Shown: positions 14,611 through 24,584 of the stretch, piece after piece
How positions within the stretch are numbered: the first letter of the stretch is position 1
Layout: each line of letters opens with the position of its first letter
From: Idiomarina xiamenensis 10-D-4
GTDB lineage: Bacteria > Pseudomonadota > Gammaproteobacteria > Enterobacterales > Alteromonadaceae
Assembly (NCBI RefSeq): GCF_000299895.1
Contig: NZ_AMRG01000004.1
Span: forward strand, 1 to 64,000
Direction: 5' to 3'
Length of the DNA stretch: 64,000 nt
Position numbers and translations under genes: made by a program
The notes under the pieces: generated by a model
The model's database searches: none
What the model saw: only the letters and a program-made list of their open reading frames with translations
What the model was told of the DNA's origin: nothing

Positions 14611-16263
14611 TTAATCGTCTTCTTTAATGGCTCGACTGCGCGCCGGAATATCTTCATTTAACAAGCGGTTATTTTCACTGTAATCAACTGGCACATCGAT
14701 GATGTGGACGCCACCCGCCTGCTGACAATGCTTCATTAGCGGTATCATCTCGTCAGACGATTGTAACCGGTGACCAATGGCGCCATAGGCTTGAGCGTAT
14801 TTGACAAAATCGGGGTTGCCAAAGTCCAACCCATAATCATGCAAGCCCATATGTTGCTGTTTCCATTTGATCATGCCGTAACCGCTATCGTTTAAGATCA
14901 CCACGACCAAATCCATACCCAGCCTGACGGCTGTTTCTATCTCTTGCGAGTTCATCATAAAGCCGCCATCGCCACAGATAGCCACCACCTGACGCTCAGG
15001 ATGCACCAATTTAGCAGCGATCGCCGACGGTAAACCTGCCCCCATCGAGGCTAACGCATTATCAAGTAGTACCGTGTTAGGTTGTCGTGCGGGGTAATTG
15101 CGGGCAAACCAGATTTTATAAATGCCATTATCTAAGGCAATAATGCCATCGTCCGGCATAACTGTACGCACATCTTGTACCAAACGTTGCGGCAACATTG
15201 GAAAGCGCTCGTCGGCAATACCTTCATCGGTATGTGCACGTAAGGCATCGCGGACCTTGAACATGAATTCAAAGTTCCAGTGCGACTGCGGCTCTATACC
15301 TTCTTTTAACTGCCAAATACTGTTCCCGATATCACCAATCATGCTGGCATGAGGAAAGTAAACAGGGTCAACCTGCGCACCTTGGAAGTTGATGTGAACC
15401 ACTTTACGACGACCACTTTTCATCATAAAGGGCGGCTTTTCAACCACGTCGTGACCAACATTCAGGATCAAATCGGCATGCTCAATGGCACGATGTGGAT
15501 AGTCGCCATCCGACATTGCCGCGTTACCTATCCACAAGGGATGGCGCTCATCAATAACGCCTTTCCCCATTTGCGTGGTTACAAACGGAATACCCACTTT
15601 ATCAACGAACGCGCGTAGCATTTTGGCCGTGATTTTACGGTTAGCACCGGCGCCGATTAACAGCAATGGGTGCTTAGCTTCACGTAATAGTTGTAACACG
15701 TGACGAACCGCTTTCTGCTCAGTCACCGGTCGCCGTGAATAGCTCGGTTCGATGGGCGTGGCTTCCACTTGTTCCGCTGCAACATCATCAGACAATTCTA
15801 AATGAGCAGCTCCTGGGCGCTCCTCTTCGGCGACGCGAAATGCTTCGCGCACATGCGCGGGAATACTGCTGCCGCTAATGATTTGAGTGGTGTATTTGGT
15901 GATCGGCGTCATCATATCGACCACATCGATCAACTGAAATTTACCTTGGTGACGGTCTCGAATCGGCTTTTGCCCGGTTAACACCACCATCGGCATCGCT
16001 CCAAGCTGCGCGTAAGCAACCGGCGTCACTAAGTTGGTCGCGCCCGGTCCCAACGTGGCTAAGCAAACACCGGGCTTGCCGGTGAGTCGCCCATAAGTAG
16101 CCGCCATAAAGCCAGCGCCTTGCTCATGACGAGTCAAAATGAGCTTAATGGACGATTGCGACAAAGATTCCAGTAGATCGAGGTTTTCCTCGCCGGGGAT
16201 CCCGAAAATATACTCTACCCCTTCATTTTCTAGGGCTTTGATCATCAAATCAGATGCTTTCAA
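14611..16263 (-). CDS. Acetolactate synthase, catabolic (AlsS-like) type
   Basis: A 550-aa thiamine-diphosphate enzyme converting two pyruvates to 2-acetolactate and CO2. The catalytic Glu is in RHEQGAGFMA; the ThDP/Mg motif runs from GDGGFMMN to LNDSGYG. Length and the FGIPGEENLDLLE start fit AlsS rather than the FAD-binding anabolic enzyme, and no IlvN-type regulatory subunit is next to it. No acetolactate decarboxylase is in the window, so a butanediol or acetoin route cannot be shown. The start is a TTG with GGGAG 8 bases upstream; no in-frame ATG lies near. It is followed by the SDR gene. Confidence 0.82.
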   Translation of the reverse strand: MKASDLMIKALENEGVEYIFGIPGEENLDLLESLSQSSIKLILTRHEQGAGFMAATYGRLTGKPGVCLATLGPGATNLVTPVAYAQLGAMPMVVLTGQKPIRDRHQGKFQLIDVVDMMTPITKYTTQIISGSSIPAHVREAFRVAEEERPGAAHLELSDDVAAEQVEATPIEPSYSRRPVTEQKAVRHVLQLLREAKHPLLLIGAGANRKITAKMLRAFVDKVGIPFVTTQMGKGVIDERHPLWIGNAAMSDGDYPHRAIEHADLILNVGHDVVEKPPFMMKSGRRKVVHINFQGAQVDPVYFPHASMIGDIGNSIWQLKEGIEPQSHWNFEFMFKVRDALRAHTDEGIADERFPMLPQRLVQDVRTVMPDDGIIALDNGIYKIWFARNYPARQPNTVLLDNALASMGAGLPSAIAAKLVHPERQVVAICGDGGFMMNSQEIETAVRLGMDLVVVILNDSGYGMIKWKQQHMGLHDYGLDFGNPDFVKYAQAYGAIGHRLQSSDEMIPLMKHCQQAGGVHIIDVPVDYSENNRLLNEDIPARSRAIKEDD

Positions 16264-16404
16264 GTCGCTGTCTCCCTACATCGATGTATGTCGTTAACGC
16301 CTTTTAAATCGATCATGCGTTAACGTTTCTACTATGGCTCGGTGCGTATATCTACGCTGCTTTTACCTACGCAATGGACAGCGATTCTGATCAGTAACGG
16401 CGGC

Positions 16405-17181
16405 TCATGCGGCTAACCAAACATCTAAAAACAACATCAACACCAAACCCACCATCAAACCGCCGGTAGCACGCTTGTGATGACCGCGCCGGTGAGTTTC
16501 GGGAATGATTTCATGGCTGATGACGAACAGCATGGCGCCGGCCGCAAACACTAAGCCCCACGGTAGCAATGGCGCCGAGATGCCGACAAAAGCGCCGCCA
16601 ATCAAACCACCCAGCGGCTCCACTAAGCCGGTCGCGCCAGCTACCCAGAATGCCTGCCATCGGCTATAGCCGATGCTCAGTAATGCCACTGCGACCGCCA
16701 GTCCCTCTGGCATGTTTTGTAAGCCAATCCCCAGCGCTAAGGCAAATGCAGTGTCGCTTTGTCCACTGCCGTAACCAACCCCAACCGCTAAACCTTCGGG
16801 AATGTTGTGAATAGTGATGGCGAAGATAAACAACCACATGCGTCGAATGTTGTCGACATCAGGCCCTTCACGGCCACCGACAAAATGTTCATGGGGTAAG
16901 AATCGATCCATCAAACCAATCGCTAACGCACCCAATAGAATTCCCACCACCGCGATCAACGCCGGTATCGGGCCCTCGCCATAGAGCTCGGTAGCAATGT
17001 CAATTGAAGGAATGATCAACGAAAAAAAAGAAGCCGCTAGCATGACTCCAGCAGCAAAACCCAACAGCATATCGGAGAAAGACGCCGATGGGCGCCGCCC
17101 TAATAGCACTGGCACAGCACCAACTGCGGTTAATAAACCGGTGGCGGTACTGGCTAAAACCGCACTGCTCAATAAATCCAT
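16405..17181 (-). CDS. ZIP family metal transporter
   Basis: A 258-aa inner-membrane ZIP protein with about eight helices. Helices 4 and 5 carry the metal-binding motifs HNIPEGLAVGVGYG and LQNMPEGLAVAVALL, and HEIIPETHRRGHHK follows near the C terminus. It probably imports Zn2+ or another divalent metal. The ATG at 17181 follows AAGGAAG and yields MDLLSSAV; a longer frame to 17232 lacks a ribosome site. It lies upstream of the acetolactate synthase gene with a 140-base gap and is divergent from cstA. Confidence 0.88.
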   Translation of the reverse strand: MDLLSSAVLASTATGLLTAVGAVPVLLGRRPSASFSDMLLGFAAGVMLAASFFSLIIPSIDIATELYGEGPIPALIAVVGILLGALAIGLMDRFLPHEHFVGGREGPDVDNIRRMWLFIFAITIHNIPEGLAVGVGYGSGQSDTAFALALGIGLQNMPEGLAVAVALLSIGYSRWQAFWVAGATGLVEPLGGLIGGAFVGISAPLLPWGLVFAAGAMLFVISHEIIPETHRRGHHKRATGGLMVGLVLMLFLDVWLAA

Positions 17182-17364
17182 AAACTTCCTTGCCTCGTTT
17201 ATAACAGCATCAACAGCCACTCTTAACGTCAATATAAAAGGCCAAAGGGTCGCTGTGAAGTGATTCCATACGCTTAAAACTGACTGTTAGACTTTAGTCG
17301 TATGTGTGTCATTGATGATTTTTCGGTATTATTAGCGTGTAAGTGTCATGCATGAAGTGTCGTG

Positions 17365-17391
17365 TTGAAATGACTCGCTCACTCCTATAAT
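17365..17391 (+). promoter_or_regulatory. Sigma-70-type promoter candidate for cstA
   Basis: TTGAAA (17365-17370) and TATAAT (17386-17391) are separated by 15 bases, slightly short of the ideal 17. The start of transcription would be about 20 bases upstream of the cstA ATG. Confidence 0.5.
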
Positions 17392-17417
17392 AACCAAACA
17401 CATTTAGGGCAGAACCG

Positions 17418-19091
17418 ATGAATGCAATTCTCTTAATGTTGTTGGGTCTTGGAGCGATGTTCTTAGGCTATGTATTTTATTCAAAATTCATCGCTGAGAA
17501 GATCTACAAACTGGATCCAAACTTCAAAACTCCCGCACATGAATTCGAAGATGGTGTCGACTTTGTTCCCACCAACAAATACGTTCTCTGGGGTCACCAC
17601 TTTACCTCTGTCGCTGGTGCAGCACCGATCATCGGTCCTGCCATTGCGGTTATCTGGGGTTGGGTACCGGCGTTTCTATGGGTGGTTTTTGGTACCATTT
17701 TCTTCGCTGGCGTGCATGACGCAGGCGCAATCTGGGCCAGTAACCGTAACAAGGCTAAATCTATCGGTGCTTTGACCGATGACGTAGTCGGTTCGCGCGC
17801 TCGTAGCTTGTTTATGATCGTGATTTTCTTAGTCTTGTTAATGGTCAACGCGGTATTTGCCACGGCGATTTCAGGTCTGCTGATTAAATTCCCAAGCTCG
17901 GTCGTACCGGTCTGGGGTGCAATTTTCGTTGCCTTGATCATCGGTCAACTGATTTTCCGTAAATGGATCGGTTTAGGCACCGTATCGATTTTGGGTGTTA
18001 TCGCGTTGTACGCACTGATCTGGGCCGGTCCGTCGTTCCCCGTCAGCCTGCCCGATACCTTTATGGGTCTGTCAGACAAAGCTAACTGGATCATTTTACT
18101 CTTCGTATACGCCGCCATCGCCTCGTTGTTGCCAGTATGGATGTTGTTGCAACCACGCGACTATATCAATGGCTTACAGTTATTCATCGGCCTGATTTTG
18201 CTGTACGCCGCGGTGTTGATTTCGGGTCCAGAATTAACCGCTCCAGCGTTTAACACCGACCTGCCAGAAGGCACGCCTTCTATCGTGCCCTTATTGTTCG
18301 TCACCATTGCTTGTGGCGCCATCTCGGGTTTCCACGGACTGGTCGGTTCAGGTACCACCTCGAAGCAATTGGATAAAGAAACCGACGCTCGTTTTGTCGG
18401 TTACTTCGGTGCTATCGGTGAGGGTTCGTTGTCGTTAGCCACTATCATCGCCGCCTGTGCCGGTTTCGCCACCTTGGCAGACTGGCAAGCGGTTTATACC
18501 TCATTCGGTCAAGGCGGTGTTGCAGCCTTCGTTGAAGGTGGTGCGAACATCTTACAAAATGGTATTGGCTTAGACACCGAGATTTCACAAACGCTATTAA
18601 CCGTTATGGCAGTGTTGTTTGCGGGTACCACCATGGATACCGGCTTACGCCTACAGCGCTATATTTTCCAAGAATGGGGCGCGATTTATAACCTCAAGTG
18701 GATGCAAAAAGCAGCGCCAGCAACATTGTTGGCGGTCGGTACCTGCTTATTATTAGCCTTTGGCGCAGGCGCTGACGGCTCAGGCGGTATGCTGATTTGG
18801 CCACTGTTCGGCACTACCAACCAACTGTTAGCGGGTCTGACGCTGATGGTGATCACGGTGATGTTGATTCGTTTAGGTCGACCTTCGTACTATACCCTGA
18901 TTCCACTCGTGTTCTTGTTGATCATGACCATTCTGGCACTACTGATTCAGTTAAAAGGTTTCTATAACGACGCCAACTGGTTCTTGTTCGGTCTAGATAT
19001 CGTGATTTTGGTTGCCGCTATTTGGATTGCTTTAGAAGCAGCGGCAACGATGGTGCGTGTGCGTAAAGAGCGCACTGTCGAACAGGGCTAA
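17418..19091 (+). CDS. cstA: Carbon starvation protein CstA-family transporter
   Basis: A 557-aa polytopic inner-membrane protein of the CstA family, which imports peptides or pyruvate in enterobacteria (CstA, BtsT). Recognised blocks are FVPTNKYVLWGHHFTSVAGAAPIIGPAIA, ACGAISGFHGLVGSGTTSKQL and WPLFGTTNQLLAGLTL. It is shorter than E. coli CstA (about 700 aa) and resembles the compact CstA subgroup. It begins a plus-strand cluster with the Cys-Cys-ending small protein 18 bases downstream and the ArsA-like ATPase after a terminator. Transport of peptide or pyruvate would fit the peptide-using character of the neighbourhood. Confidence 0.88.
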   Translation: MNAILLMLLGLGAMFLGYVFYSKFIAEKIYKLDPNFKTPAHEFEDGVDFVPTNKYVLWGHHFTSVAGAAPIIGPAIAVIWGWVPAFLWVVFGTIFFAGVHDAGAIWASNRNKAKSIGALTDDVVGSRARSLFMIVIFLVLLMVNAVFATAISGLLIKFPSSVVPVWGAIFVALIIGQLIFRKWIGLGTVSILGVIALYALIWAGPSFPVSLPDTFMGLSDKANWIILLFVYAAIASLLPVWMLLQPRDYINGLQLFIGLILLYAAVLISGPELTAPAFNTDLPEGTPSIVPLLFVTIACGAISGFHGLVGSGTTSKQLDKETDARFVGYFGAIGEGSLSLATIIAACAGFATLADWQAVYTSFGQGGVAAFVEGGANILQNGIGLDTEISQTLLTVMAVLFAGTTMDTGLRLQRYIFQEWGAIYNLKWMQKAAPATLLAVGTCLLLAFGAGADGSGGMLIWPLFGTTNQLLAGLTLMVITVMLIRLGRPSYYTLIPLVFLLIMTILALLIQLKGFYNDANWFLFGLDIVILVAAIWIALEAAATMVRVRKERTVEQG

Positions 19092-19109
19092 GGTAAAGGG
19101 TTAAGCAGT

Positions 19110-19382
19110 ATGAAAATTCATCAAATTCGACAATGGTTTAATAAAGCCGGACAAGCGTTAGAAGAGGTCTATAACGCGCCTTACCGCGCAGCCATTGCCC
19201 GCGCCAAGCGCGAAGAAGATGACTTATTTATGCTGCTGGTCTTTTCTGAGGTGATGGGCGTGCCGAATCCGGCCGCCTACTATACCTTAGAACTACAACC
19301 CTTATTGTTAGAGCGTTTTCACGAATGGCATCAACGTATGGGGATGGAGCATTCTCCACTTGATAACTTTCGCTGTTGTTAA
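19110..19382 (+). CDS. Small protein ending in Cys-Cys (cory-CC-star-like)
   Basis: A 90-aa soluble protein with N-terminal basic helices (KIHQIRQWFNKAGQALEEVYNAPY), an acidic/hydrophobic middle (EEDDLFMLLVFSEVMGVPNPAAYYTLEL) and a C terminus of NFRCC followed by the stop. It matches my memory of the 'cory-CC-star' family, which always ends in Cys-Cys. Function is unknown; terminal Cys pairs may bind metal or be redox-active. It lies between cstA and an ArsA-like ATPase and is probably co-transcribed with cstA, since only 18 bases separate them. Confidence 0.65.
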   Translation: MKIHQIRQWFNKAGQALEEVYNAPYRAAIARAKREEDDLFMLLVFSEVMGVPNPAAYYTLELQPLLLERFHEWHQRMGMEHSPLDNFRCC

Positions 19383-19412
19383 CGCACGTTCAGCAGTAAT
19401 AATGATCTAACA

Positions 19413-19437
19413 AGCGCGGCTCCGGCCGCGCTTTTTC
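19413..19437 (+). terminator. Terminator-like hairpin between the CC-ending gene and the ArsA-like gene
   Basis: AGCGCGGC-TCCG-GCCGCGCT is an 8-bp GC-rich stem followed by TTTTT. It may end the cstA transcript or only reduce read-through into the ATPase gene 15 bases downstream, for which no separate promoter is obvious. Confidence 0.8.
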
Positions 19438-19451
19438 TACAAGGATAAAAC

Positions 19452-20459
19452 ATGACAGCTGTAACCGATAAACGATTAATTTTAATTGGTGGTAAAGGTG
19501 GTGTCGGCAAAACCACCGTGTCATCGTCATTGAGTTTGTTAGCCGCTAGCCGCGGTAAACGGGTGTTGGTTGTTTCGACCGATCCGGCACACAGCTTAGC
19601 CGATGCCTTCGATTGTAAAATTGGTGACCGCTTGACGCACATTTGTGACGGCGTCGATGCCTTAGAAATCGATCCCGATAAAGCGGTTAAAGAACATATC
19701 GAACAAGTCACCGCACAAATGAAGCGCTTTACCCGCCCCGACATGTTCACCGAAATCGAACGGCAAATGCGTTTAACCCAGCAGTCGCCTGGCGCTCAAG
19801 AGGCGGCATTGCTTGAACGTATTTGCCGTTTGATTGAAGAGGCCGAACAAGATTACGACTTGTTAATTTTTGATACCGCCCCTACCGGTCATACGTTGCG
19901 CTTGCTGAGCCTGCCAGAGGCTATGGCGGCTTGGACGCAGGGCATGTTGAAACAACAAGGACGCTCAGAAAAACTCGCCGGTGTGCTGGATCATTTAACG
20001 CCCAAAGCCGGTAAGGATATCGCCAACCCGATCGCCGACCCCAAGCAAGCCGAGACCGACGGCATGGATGACCGCACACGGCAAATCACCGAGCGCTTAC
20101 TAGAACGTCAGCGTTTATTTCAGCGCAGCCGGCGCCGCTTTCAAGATACCAACGATACCGCACTGATGTTTGTGCTAACGCCAGAAAAACTGCCGATATT
20201 GGAAACACAGCGAGCCGTCGCCGCGCTGGCAGAAGAAAAGCTACCGTTGCACGGTTTGGTGATCAATCGCGTATTACCAGCAACCGCCGACGGTGACTTT
20301 TTAGCGCAACGACGTCAGCAAGAGTTGCAATATTTGCAAGATATTGAACAATCGTTCAGCGCATTGCAACGCTATCAAGTGCCGCTCATGGCAACCGATA
20401 TTCAAGGACTTGACGCCTTGCGTCAGATAGCAAATCATTTACAGCAAGCTGGACTATAA
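19452..20459 (+). CDS. ArsA/Get3-family ATPase
   Basis: A 335-aa single-domain P-loop ATPase of the ArsA/Get3 class. It has the deviant Walker A GGKGGVGKTT, switch I STDPAHSLADAF and switch II FDTAPTGHTLRLL. ArsA powers arsenite export; Get3 inserts tail-anchored membrane proteins. I see no arsB or arsR partner here and no clear arsenite-binding Cys triad, so an arsenic role is doubtful. Its position after a CstA transporter and a Cys-Cys-ending protein suggests a partner role with one of them; this is inference. It starts 11 bases after a hairpin terminator. Confidence 0.85.
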   Translation: MTAVTDKRLILIGGKGGVGKTTVSSSLSLLAASRGKRVLVVSTDPAHSLADAFDCKIGDRLTHICDGVDALEIDPDKAVKEHIEQVTAQMKRFTRPDMFTEIERQMRLTQQSPGAQEAALLERICRLIEEAEQDYDLLIFDTAPTGHTLRLLSLPEAMAAWTQGMLKQQGRSEKLAGVLDHLTPKAGKDIANPIADPKQAETDGMDDRTRQITERLLERQRLFQRSRRRFQDTNDTALMFVLTPEKLPILETQRAVAALAEEKLPLHGLVINRVLPATADGDFLAQRRQQELQYLQDIEQSFSALQRYQVPLMATDIQGLDALRQIANHLQQAGL

Positions 20460-20507
20460 ACGGACAACCAAGCAGGTCACGCGCCTGCCAGCAATGGAGG
20501 CATGACC

Positions 20508-22394
20508 ATGGCGTCGATAGCGACAACAGCGAATGCTCGGCCAGCACAATCCTATAGCGATGCCGATGCCATCGCCGAGGCCCTTATTCAAAGGCTAGGT
20601 AAGCGCATTGTATTGGGTCTGCCACTGGGTATCGGTAAAGCCAATCATGTCGCCAACGCGCTAGTTCGCCGCGCGCAACAAGATAGCCAATTGTCGCTGA
20701 CCATCTTTACCGCACTGACTTTAGAAGCTCCGGCACTCAGTCAGGGGCTGCCGGAACGGTTTTTAAGCCCATTGCGAGAACGTTTATTTGGTGGCTATCC
20801 GGCATTACTGTATGCGCAGCTACAACGTCAGGGTCAACTGCCTGCCAACATTCAGGTACATGAGTTCTTTCTCAGCCCGGGCCGCTGGCTGGGGCAAGCA
20901 CACGCTCAGCAGCACTATGTTTCGGTCAACTACAGCCAAGCGTTAGCCTTATTAATCGACTTGGGGGTTAACGTCATTGCGCAGTGGGTGGCTGCCGATG
21001 AACATTCAGCACAGGGTTTAAACCTGAGCAGTAATCCTGACCTGACCGTTGATTTGTTTCGTGCCCGCGCACGCGGTGAACTGGATTTTGTCGCGGTAGC
21101 CGAGCTGCATCCAAAATTGCCCGCAATGGCCGGTGAAGCGCGTTTGCAACAGCCTGAGTTCGACCTGCTGTTGCAGCAACACGATGCCCAATTAGCCTTG
21201 TTTACACCGCCCCTACAGCCGGTATTAGCCGTGCATTATGCGATAGGCCTACACGTTAGTCGGCTGATTGCCGACGCCGGTACGTTACAAATTGGTATTG
21301 GCGCCATCGGCGATGCCATTAGTCACTGTTTACGGCTACGGCAGCAACAGACCGAGCACTATCAGCAGCTGTTACAACAGCTACCAGCACTGCCCACATC
21401 GTTGACCGAGCATAAGCACCCCTTTCAAGAAGGCTTATATGCCTGTACCGAAATGCTGGTCGACGGCATGCTGCATTTGGTCAAGCACAACATCATTCGT
21501 CGTGAAGTTGATGGCGCCATTATTCACGCGGCTTTTTTTACCGGTAGTGAGGGCTTCTTTCAAACCCTTAACGAACTCAGTGAACAGCAACGTCAGTCGA
21601 TCGCGATGATGTCGGTTAATTTTACCAACCGTGCCGATAGTGGCGACAGTGTTGGCAAACAACAACAGCGCCAGCACGCCCGCTTTATCAATAGCGCCAT
21701 GATGGTCACCCTTACCGGCGCGGTGATCAGCGACGGCGTTGCCGATAGTCAGGTGGTTAGCGGTGTCGGTGGCCAATACGACTTTGTCAGCCAAGCGACA
21801 CAGTTATCGAATGCACGCTCTATCATCACCCTTCCCGCCACACGCATGCGCGCTGGGCGGGTCGAATCGACTATTAAATGGCAATATCCGCATTGCACCA
21901 TTCCACGGCACTTGCGCGATATATTTGTCACCGAATACGGGGTCGCCGATACTCGCTATCGCAGCGACGCCGACGTTATCGCCGCGTTACTCTGTATTAG
22001 CGATTCACGTTTTCAAGAACCGCTACGGCAACAAGCGGTGGCGGCAGGTAAACTGCCAGCTAGCTATCAGATACCGGCATCGGCACGTAATAACTATCCA
22101 GCGCGAATAAACGCTGCGTTGGCACAGCAGACCACATTACCGTGGTTTCCGCTAGGCACACAGTTCACGACTGTGGAACAGCACTTAGTAGTGGCATTGC
22201 AACGGCTAAATGAATGGCAAGGTAACCGTCGTTGGTTATTGAAACATGCGCCAGCGGCCTATTGGCGACAACCGGCTACCGCGTTCGAGGTAGATTGCTT
22301 AGCCCGTTTGCAGCTACAGCAACCAGGCTGGGGTAAAGCCCGCGTCGAGCGCGGGCTAGTGTTGTGGGCATTGCGTCAAACGGCTAATGAATAA
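20508..22394 (+). CDS. Acetyl-CoA hydrolase/transferase family protein
   Basis: A 628-aa member of the family I CoA-transferase/acetyl-CoA hydrolase group. The N-terminal half binds the first substrate (IVLGLPLGIGKANHVANALV). In the C-terminal domain, VSGVGGQYDFVSQA, ITLPATR and FVTEYGVADTR are the usual blocks. The expected catalytic Glu may be in the GLYACTEMLVDGM or a nearby loop, which I cannot fix without alignment. It is longer than typical (about 430-550 aa) because of a poorly conserved C-terminal extension. I preferred the ATG at 20508, seven bases after GGAGG, over 20502. It may move CoA between acids or release acetate. It ends 3 bases before the convergent peptidase gene. Confidence 0.75.
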   Translation: MASIATTANARPAQSYSDADAIAEALIQRLGKRIVLGLPLGIGKANHVANALVRRAQQDSQLSLTIFTALTLEAPALSQGLPERFLSPLRERLFGGYPALLYAQLQRQGQLPANIQVHEFFLSPGRWLGQAHAQQHYVSVNYSQALALLIDLGVNVIAQWVAADEHSAQGLNLSSNPDLTVDLFRARARGELDFVAVAELHPKLPAMAGEARLQQPEFDLLLQQHDAQLALFTPPLQPVLAVHYAIGLHVSRLIADAGTLQIGIGAIGDAISHCLRLRQQQTEHYQQLLQQLPALPTSLTEHKHPFQEGLYACTEMLVDGMLHLVKHNIIRREVDGAIIHAAFFTGSEGFFQTLNELSEQQRQSIAMMSVNFTNRADSGDSVGKQQQRQHARFINSAMMVTLTGAVISDGVADSQVVSGVGGQYDFVSQATQLSNARSIITLPATRMRAGRVESTIKWQYPHCTIPRHLRDIFVTEYGVADTRYRSDADVIAALLCISDSRFQEPLRQQAVAAGKLPASYQIPASARNNYPARINAALAQQTTLPWFPLGTQFTTVEQHLVVALQRLNEWQGNRRWLLKHAPAAYWRQPATAFEVDCLARLQLQQPGWGKARVERGLVLWALRQTANE

Positions 22395-22397
22395 GCG

Positions 22398-24461
22398 TTA
22401 ACGGCGGTATTTCTCAAACCAAGCCAAGGTATACTCGACTTTGTTGATCAAGCGCGAGGGTTTACCCGCAATGCCATGCGGTGAGCCCGGAATACGTACC
22501 ATGACGGTATCCACATGACGCAACTTTAGCGCCTGATAAAATTGCTCGGTTTCCGAAATCGGTGTGCGTCGATCAGATTCACCGGTCATCAGCATCGTCG
22601 GCGTAGTGACATTACCAACTAGCGATAGCGGTGAACGCTGCCAATAATGCTCAAACTCGTCCCACGGCATGCCCGGAAACTGGTTTGGGATCTGATATAA
22701 ATAGCTGTCGGCGGTTAACACCTTACTGATCCAATTGATCACCGGTTTTACCACTACCGCGGCATTAAAACGATCAGTCAGACCAATCGCATAAGCACTG
22801 GCAATGCCACCCGCCGAGCCGCCGGCAATAAATTGATTATCGGTATCGATAAAGCCCTTCGCAATCAACGCATCGAGACCACTGTCATGGTCAGCATAGT
22901 CCTCTTTTGAGCTATATTTGCCATCTAACAATAAAGCAAACCGCTCGCCGTATGAGGTACTTCCACGGTGATTATCATAGAACACCACATAACCGGCTGC
23001 CGCCATACGTTGCATTTCGGCGCTGAAATAAGGGCCGTAAGCCAAGTGCGGCCCGCCGTGGATTTCCAAGATGACCGGATACTTTTTATTAGGGTCAAAA
23101 TCAGGCGGTGTGATATACCAGCCCTGAATTTGTTCACCATCAAACGACGACTGATAACGTAACTCGTGCACCTCACCGAGTTGGCGATGCGCCAACACAT
23201 CGTCATTCAACTGCGTCAACTGCGTCACCTCACCATCACGCCAAATAGCGATATCGGCTGGACGTTTAGCACTACCTTTGGTGTACGCAATGGTTTCACC
23301 AACACTGTCAAACTCGCCACTTAAATAAGGACGGCCAATGGTGGTACCGGCTACATCATCGACCACGTCAGTCAGCTCACCGGATAACGTCAAACGCGCC
23401 ACTTTACGCTGTGCCTGATCGTCATACTGAATGAAGAACTGTTCGGCATCGAGCCAACGGTAATCGGCAACCGAACGGTCAAAATCACTGGCTAGTTGGC
23501 GCTGCTCGCTGCCATCGGCAGCCATCACGTTAAGCTTGGCATTACGATAAGGCACCGGCTTAGCGTGGCTACTCAAATATGCCAATTGCTGACCATCGGG
23601 CGAAAAGCGTGGTTGATACTCACGACCATCGGCGTCGGTTAACTGCGTTAATTGGCCATCTAAGGTGACCGCATAAAGGTCGCCCTGTAATCCCTGATAT
23701 TCCCAATCCTTGTCGCGATTAGCCGAGAACAAAATTGCTTGGCTATCGGGGCGCCAAGTCAAATCGCTGCCATGCTGATAATCACCACGGGTCAGTTGGC
23801 GCGGACTGCCGCCATCGGCAGGTAGCACAAAAATATGGCGGAAGCTTGGCTCTAATATGCCTGCACCGTCGGCTTGATAGCGGGCACGATTGATCAATTT
23901 TGGCGGTGGTGCCCAATTCGCGCCCTGCGGTTTAGCCGGAAGCGACACACTCAACGCCTTATCGCTGGCGCCAACATTCATACTGAAGGCAAGCCATTGA
24001 CCGTCTGGTGACCAACGTAAACCGCTGACACCTTTCTGTAATTGGCTAATGCGGGCGGTTTTATTTTGCTTGACCCAATGCATATAAAGCTGCGCGCTGC
24101 CATCACGATTAGCGACAAAGACAATGCGATCGCCGGACGGTGACCAACGCGCACTCGAGTATTGATACTGATCGGCAAATAACGGTGTGTGGCTGCCTTG
24201 CTCAAGGTCCAGTAACCACAACGTGCGATGGGTATTATCGTGCATAATATCGTTGCTATTACGCTGATAAATCAAGTAACGACCATCCGGTGATAGTTGC
24301 GGATCACTGGCGTACTCCAAGGCAAACACATCTTCGGCTTGCAAGCCTGCTGCGGTGTCGTTAGCAAACGCGGGTTGTGGGGCTAAAGCTAAGGTAGCGA
24401 CGCTGGTGACACCCAGGCAGACCGCCAATGCGAGTTTTGACAACGATTGAGTGGTTCGCAT
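22398..24461 (-). CDS. Secreted S9-family (prolyl-oligopeptidase type) peptidase
   Basis: A 687-aa exported serine peptidase. After a signal peptide ending near PAFAND comes a seven-bladed beta-propeller with TolB/PD40 repeats (DPQLSPDGRYLIY, RWSPSGDRIVFV, RFSPDGQQLAYLS). The C-terminal alpha/beta-hydrolase domain has IHGGPH, the Ser nucleophile in GGSAGG, Asp in LMTGESDRRTP and His in PGSPHGI. It resembles acylaminoacyl or dipeptidyl peptidases that trim peptides in the periplasm. It is monocistronic, convergent with the CoA-transferase gene. Confidence 0.88.
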   Translation of the reverse strand: MRTTQSLSKLALAVCLGVTSVATLALAPQPAFANDTAAGLQAEDVFALEYASDPQLSPDGRYLIYQRNSNDIMHDNTHRTLWLLDLEQGSHTPLFADQYQYSSARWSPSGDRIVFVANRDGSAQLYMHWVKQNKTARISQLQKGVSGLRWSPDGQWLAFSMNVGASDKALSVSLPAKPQGANWAPPPKLINRARYQADGAGILEPSFRHIFVLPADGGSPRQLTRGDYQHGSDLTWRPDSQAILFSANRDKDWEYQGLQGDLYAVTLDGQLTQLTDADGREYQPRFSPDGQQLAYLSSHAKPVPYRNAKLNVMAADGSEQRQLASDFDRSVADYRWLDAEQFFIQYDDQAQRKVARLTLSGELTDVVDDVAGTTIGRPYLSGEFDSVGETIAYTKGSAKRPADIAIWRDGEVTQLTQLNDDVLAHRQLGEVHELRYQSSFDGEQIQGWYITPPDFDPNKKYPVILEIHGGPHLAYGPYFSAEMQRMAAAGYVVFYDNHRGSTSYGERFALLLDGKYSSKEDYADHDSGLDALIAKGFIDTDNQFIAGGSAGGIASAYAIGLTDRFNAAVVVKPVINWISKVLTADSYLYQIPNQFPGMPWDEFEHYWQRSPLSLVGNVTTPTMLMTGESDRRTPISETEQFYQALKLRHVDTVMVRIPGSPHGIAGKPSRLINKVEYTLAWFEKYRR

Positions 24462-24584
24462 GTTGTTATCCTTATAAATTTGCGATGGTTTCAGCGAGGC
24501 TACCCCGTGCCCACGCCTGACTCAAGTCGAATCACGTTCAATCGTCCGAGCAATACGGCAAATGGCAGCAGTGCCGGCAACGAC

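Noticed and set aside
19452-20459. Arsenic-resistance operon
   Set aside because: Only the ATPase is present; no arsB, arsC, arsD or arsenic-type arsR is adjacent.
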